Assembly (NCBI GenBank): GCA_025331435.1
Contig: JAIWNI010000001.1
Coordinates: 372,001-436,000 of the forward strand
Length of the DNA: 64,000 nucleotides
Direction of reading: 5' to 3'
Source of the DNA: Choanephora cucurbitarum
Taxonomy: Eukaryota; Mucoromycota; Mucoromycetes; Mucorales; Choanephoraceae
Positions 59,057 to 64,000 of this stretch are shown here, one piece after another. The position numbers were made by a program, and so were the translations under genes. Position 1 is the stretch's first letter, and the number at the start of each line of letters is the position of its first letter. The notes beneath the pieces are model-generated. The model did no database searches. It was not told the origin of the DNA and saw nothing but the letters and a program-made list of their open reading frames with translations.

Positions 59057-62000
59057 GATCAAAGTTTTAGATTAAGCTTGCCTTTCCCCTTTTATGTGAG
59101 GGATTTGTGCCACTCTTCTGAGCCAAATAAAACTTAATTGACAAGCTGTAAAAGATGATCTGGCGCATACATAGATATCTCTAAAAAAAAAGAGAAAAAT
59201 AAAAGGAAGAGGGCTTTGTATGCTCTCACTTTTGACATTTTATGGCTTTTACTTGTGTCAAGTCTGCCAAATGGTACTGTTTATGATAGATTCATCCTTT
59301 TCTTCTTCATCAGTGCTATTGGTTAATTTGAAACAGATGTGATTTCCATTTTGGAAGCACGCAATCTTGAATTAAACTTGCAGCCCAGAGCAATCTAGAA
59401 TTCAAGTGATATTTCAATTTAAATGCAGTCTTTACGCTCAGATTTAGTTAAGAGAAGCATTGACGATTGGCGAAAGCAAAGACAAGACACAAAGAAGAGA
59501 TAGAGAATTCTTGCACTTCAAACTACCCGAACGTTCTTTTATCTTAAAACAAAATGATTTCTCTTTCTCAGCTACAATACATAAAGGAAGTATAGCTAAA
59601 GTAATATCCAAAAGCAACATTCAAAAACAGAATGAACTGCAGCTGTGTGCTTAGATTCAAACAAAGTTGATTTCTTGTAAGCAAAGCCCAAAATTTAACA
59701 ATATCAACTGAGACAAGATCCGAAAGACTCGGGTAGTTTGAAAAGTATATTTTGAATGCTATTGTATACAAGTAGAACTGTTTGGGCATGATTTTTCGCT
59801 GAGGAAGTCAGTCATCATGTTTTCTGTTTGGAGTTCATTTGCTATGCAAAATGCTACTTCAACACAGCTTTCTTTTTTGCTGATGCTTTGATCCTGGTTA
59901 TGTGTATCGATAACAGAATCAAACAAAAAACTTAGCATTTGCACGTCTATGTTATATTGCTTTTATGACACCATGGTATGTTTTCAGAATGGAATATCGT
60001 TATGAATAGAGTCCATGTAAATTTGTGTTTCGTTGGAACAAAGATCTAAACGCTAAATCAAACCTTGTCCTAAAAAGATAACTTTCAACATTTGAGCTAA
60101 AGTTTGTTTGCATTTGAAACAAGAAAATCAGACACTTCAAGTGCTTACATGGCAACAGTCGCCCTATAGTTTCTCTTTTTAACGTTGACTATCGTCTGCC
60201 TAATTTTCGAGTATATGCGGAAAGAAATGGGGGCTAGTCTTTGATATTGAAAAATTGTTAATCTCAAAATTTAGGAAAATGACAACGCAAATACTAAACA
60301 CTCCATGAGCAAGTTGCTTTTAATTTTTTTGTAAATCTTTGAATTCTTCAACTCGTTCACCTTCTTGTTTTAGCAAATTGGGTCGGTGTAACAGCTATTC
60401 TATCGCGATTATATCAGATTAGTCTGCTCTTGGTAGGTGAAAATTGATACTTTTTGAAACTTATACCTTCCAATTTCAATACCCAAAACATCAAGACAGC
60501 TATCAATCTCCCTTGCCTCTTATCAGAATCAAACAAACAAATTATCTTTAAGATCTCTGCCAGTAACTATTTTCAATGACATTTACAGGTACTTTACATC
60601 GCAACATAAACGAGAGCTTGCCTTTCATCAGTTTGCATTAGCTTTTAGTACCATCTTAATATTGGTAGATATTTAAGATAAGACAAAAAAAAAGCGAAAC
60701 TATGCTTTAAACACACTCATTTGATGATTTTGTCGGAAGAGCCTTTTGCAAATTTGGTTTAAGAGATTGATCATATGAATAAAAGAAAAATACAGAGGAC
60801 GGTAGATAAAATCGACGGATGACTCAATGCTGATACCAATTAGGATTAGAGGCACTAACATATAAAACTTTTCCTAAACGTAACTCCCTTTTCTCTTTCG
60901 TTCTTCAGCTTCCATTTCTTCCTGTCAGTTTGCAGTTCATGAATAAACCTGAATTAACCTTAAGAAAGGATCAGTTGTAGTAGAGCTCAAGATTGATTTG
61001 ATTAACTTACAAGAGCCTACTTGAGAAGATGAAACCTCAAAGAAGACATGAAGAAAAGAGCTTTATATCTTTCTGCTCAATACCAATGTAGTAAATGGCA
61101 ATGATATCATTTGCCTTTTTTCCTTTGATGGCTTTTGTCCTACAGGCAGATCTAGTCAATTGAAAAATTATATGACAAAAGCTTACAATTAATCATTATA
61201 CTATAGTCAATCAACTGTCCTTGTGTATGAAAAAAAAAAAACTATGAGTAGAACAGAAGAAGAGTACTGTTTTTATTAGCGAAATCATAGGCTACATCTG
61301 TTTCTCGGCTTTAGTGAACTGTGCATAAAAGTAACACTATGATGGCTACAAACATAATCAAAATAAGCTCTCTAATAATCCAAGATGACCTTGATATTTA
61401 AAAGAGAAAAACAACAAAGCGCTAAAATCACCATTGAGTTATTCTTTGAGAAGTTTAACTCTCTCGCGCCCTTTCTTCTATCAAACAACTTGATTGTACC
61501 GTTGATTTGCTCATATGCCTCTGATCTCATTCGTCTTTAATCTCAATTGGTTTTCTGCAGCTCAGCCTTAAGTCAGATATAAAAAAAGATAAAAGTCAAT
61601 ACTTGCTTTCTTGACAAGAATGAAACTTGTAAAGATTCATTTCTTGTAATTGCATACTAAGACTGTATCTATATTTCTTCTTCTCCCCTTGACGCATAAT
61701 GCTATCTCAGGCTTCTGTCTTGTTGGACATTATCTCTCAGTTAAACAATATTGTACAGATGTTCCCCATCTTCCTAGGCTAAATTTACTACCTTGTTCTA
61801 CAAGCGCGGCCACTTCTGATATATCTTATTTAAGTATATCTCTTACATTAGAGAAACTTACGATCAACCTCATATATAAGCCATCGAGCTGTCTTACAAT
61901 TTCATTTCGCTTTTTGTTGCCAACTTGTGTTATGTGTTAACTAGCTCTGTCAGCCCTCATGTAAAGACATTTGTATTCAAGTAAGCAAGGTTGTTATGAC

Positions 62001-62446
62001 TCTTGCTGTCGGAAATGTATAAGATTTTTTAACTTTGCGTAATCCAAGATGTCCCTTTTACGCTTTCCATTTGATATCTTGACGCAGTTGAGATTATCCA
62101 TGTTGAAGATAATCTTGTCCTTCTTATTTCGCTCCATAGTCATTCATCAATTTTCCCGATTATCAGTTCAAATACCGTTTTCAATCTCGATACGTGCCAC
62201 AAACAAAAGCCTTTTTTTACAAATGTCATTTGGTATGCTAACAAAAAAAAGTGAAGAGAACATATGGTAAGGACATAAAAAAAAATGGATAATTCAAAGT
62301 CCTTTGCTTTACCACTCTTGATCTGGCTAGACTTTTTGCACTATCTTGTCTTTCTTACTTTTTTCTTTTTTTTTCCCTTTTCTTTTTCTTTACTTTTGGT
62401 TTTCTTGTACTATATTTGATTCCAAAAATAAGTTTGAAATATATAC
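59057..62446. other. Gene-poor intergenic region
   Basis: Apart from the two coding-like scraps near 59337-59502, no supportable gene, repeat or RNA is seen. Open frames at 61650 and 62049 (an ATG frame of 73 codons) have no motif. A strong poly-pyrimidine tract (about 62345-62400) precedes the methyltransferase start. Confidence 0.45.
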
Positions 62447-63390
62447 ATGACAAGCGAATTACCCAACATATCGGAGGAGCAGTTTCAGCTCTATCGAAAT
62501 TATGCAAACTTCCGCGATGTCGGCGATCTTCAAAGACATCTGATCGCTATTCAAGAGCAACTTCTAAAGGTAACAAAAAAGAACTTAAAAGATAACTTTT
62601 TACTAATCAGCCTAAACAATTGCAACTATTGCTCGCTTAATAGGAAGGAGAAATCAACTATAAATGCATTGAGCGTTATAAATTCGCCTGCACTCGACTG
62701 TATGAAAGGTTTTTCTATAAAAACATAGTGTCGTTAGGAAAGGAGTTGCTAGAAAAAGGTGAAGCCCCATATTTTCTTGATGTTGGATGTTGCACAGGTA
62801 AAGTATGTAGATAAATTTCTATATATGTATATCAAACAATTTGCCTATATTTGTAAATTAATGTTGCCTTAGGAACTGATTTGAGGAAACTGCTGATAGA
62901 CGGTTATCCAAGCAACTTCTTGATGGGAATGGATATTCAACAGAGTTACATTGAATGTGGTTACAAGCTGTTTAGGGATAGTCCAAAGACATGCCCTATT
63001 CAGTTCATTGTGAATGATCTTTTTTCAATTGACGAAAGCTATTCTTTGTGTCACACTATTTCTATTGTACACGCTGGTAGTGTATTCCATCTTTTTCAAG
63101 ATTATGAAACAATAGCACGCTTCCTTGAGAAAATTGTATTACTACTCAAGCCCAATGGTGTATTAGCGGGTGGACATGTGTGTACCGAAGAATCAGTGGA
63201 ATACTATAGAGAGTCCAAACAATTATACAAATACTATATGGGGATAAACGATTTTCGAGAATTACTGCAATCCAAAGGATTTGTAGATATTCAACTTGAA
63301 ACACAGCCTAGGCTTGATGAAGAGGACCATTTTACAGCATTCTGGATATCTTTTTATGCAGTTTTTCAGCCAAAAAGTGATATTAGTTAA
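62447..63390 (+). CDS. Class I SAM-dependent methyltransferase
   Basis: Exons 62447-62569, 62644-62797 and 62873-63390 give 264 aa. Motif I, FLDVGCCTGTDLRKL (about 83-97), is formed across the second splice. The acidic ribose-binding strand is LMGMDI, and the motif-IV/post region runs VNDLFSIDESYSLCHTISIVHAGSVFHLF. The late strand LLLKPNGVLAGGHV is typical of the Rossmann fold. The N-terminal helix (SEEQFQLYRNYANFRDVGDL) probably caps the site. The substrate is unknown, and similar fungal proteins are usually annotated only as methyltransferases. Confidence 0.82.
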
Positions 63391-64000
63391 TATGAAATAA
63401 ACATAAACTTGATTGAACCTTTTCTTGCTTATCGCTGTCACAGACCATCTTTAGAAGTTGATGAGAGCACGCGTTGAGATGGGCTTGAGTTGTTTAAAAA
63501 AAAGGCGGAAGTTGATCAAGTTGTTCTGGATTGAAAAGACATGCAACTTTCCAACTTGGGTCAAAGATGGTCAAGTGTCTATCGAATGCTTTTTACCAAG
63601 TCAAAATGAAAAGCATGAAACACACATTTCTCTTTCTATTAAGGCCATAAATTTTTGGTTTTTTTTTTTCATTTGATATTTTTGTGATAAGTCAAGATGG
63701 TTCATTTTCTCTATCATGTCCATGGCAGTAGTTTTTTTTTATCGCACTACACCTGCTGAGTACGCTTTTGCGACCCGCCTAATGATTTTGAGAACTCAGT
63801 GATGAGTAGCCATTGAGCAGTTATTAGAGCAGTGTTTCTTGTTGTTTGAGAATGCGTCTGATTCTTGGTCTGTCCTCTTGTTCTTGTATTGCTTGTTTGT
63901 TACTCTGTTACTAGTTTGTAAAGACTAGTCATTGTCATCGCTTTCTGCTTATAGTCAAAGCTTTTGCGCCGAGAGCGTACATGTTTCTATAGAAGAGGTT
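63391..64000. other. 3' flank and unassigned sequence to the window edge
   Basis: AT-rich; an ATG frame at 63458-63676 (72 codons) shows no motif. The next gene, if any, lies outside the window. Confidence 0.4.

Noticed and set aside
62049..62270. 73-codon ATG frame before the methyltransferase
   Set aside because: Hydrophobic/basic composition without recognisable domain or phase-correct partner exon; likely chance in AT-rich DNA.
1..64000. tRNA, rRNA, spliceosomal RNA or CRISPR arrays
   Set aside because: I looked for tRNA B-box words in context, U6-like and rRNA-like stretches and spaced direct repeats and found none convincing. A covariance-model scan (tRNAscan-SE, Infernal) would be decisive.

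Overview
The window reads as nuclear DNA of a filamentous fungus, most likely an early-diverging one of the Mucorales type. The evidence is an AT-rich sequence, genes split by many short introns (mostly 45-80 nt, GTAAGT-like donors, CTAAC branch points, TAG/CAG acceptors), typical fungal families (Zn2Cys6 factor, Vnx1-type CAX exchanger, Kre9/Knh1-like wall protein, Pom1-like DYRK, Vip1/Asp1) and long gene-poor stretches carrying small inverted-repeat elements and decayed transposase pieces. No genus can be assigned from sequence alone. All exon models are mine, built by checking splice sites and reading-frame phase by eye.

Layout. 1-5.5 kb is gene-poor: an 89-bp MITE remnant and a 38-codon CCHC zinc-knuckle ORF. 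5.5-9.4 kb holds a WD40 protein with SUMO-interaction-like motifs and a Myb/SANT-like segment, then a SIKE/FGFR1OP2-like coiled-coil protein. 9.4-12.3 kb is mostly empty apart from a possible 97-aa membrane or secreted protein. 12.3-13.8 kb is an HSL-type alpha/beta hydrolase. 15.1-22.9 kb is a dense same-strand run: a STIMATE/YPL162C-like vacuolar membrane protein, an 85-aa two-exon small gene, a Vnx1-like cation/H+ exchanger and Elongator subunit Elp2, whose stop overlaps that of an opposing 212-aa gene. 24.2 kb is ribosomal protein uL2. 25.9-32.4 kb has an unknown acidic protein, a Zn2Cys6 transcription factor and an F-box/kelch protein. 32.7-34.2 kb is a graveyard of decayed coding fragments beside a 177-bp MITE. 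34.9-36.3 kb is an F-box/LRR-like protein. 36.7-36.9 kb is another MITE. 39.2-44.7 kb carries a Pom1-like DYRK kinase convergent with the splicing factor RED/IK, which shows an apparent one-base frameshift. 44.7-49.4 kb is gene-free, with two related hairpin elements and a DDE transposase relic. 49.5-57.9 kb has a Kre9/Knh-like secreted protein, a Bax-inhibitor-1 protein, a second 177-bp MITE, ribosomal protein uS7 and the inositol-pyrophosphate kinase/phosphatase Vip1/Asp1. 58-62.4 kb is sparse, with exon-like scraps. 62.4-63.4 kb is a class I SAM methyltransferase.

Most genes are housekeeping and do not form one pathway. Loose themes are vacuole/ER calcium and ion handling (STIMATE-like, CAX, BI-1), translation (uL2, uS7, Elp2 for tRNA wobble modification) and cell polarity or signalling (Pom1-like, Vip1, a possible STRIPAK coiled coil). 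I see no dedicated novel system. The most useful new observations are the MITE families, the decayed transposases, three small unannotated genes or ORFs and the RED frameshift.
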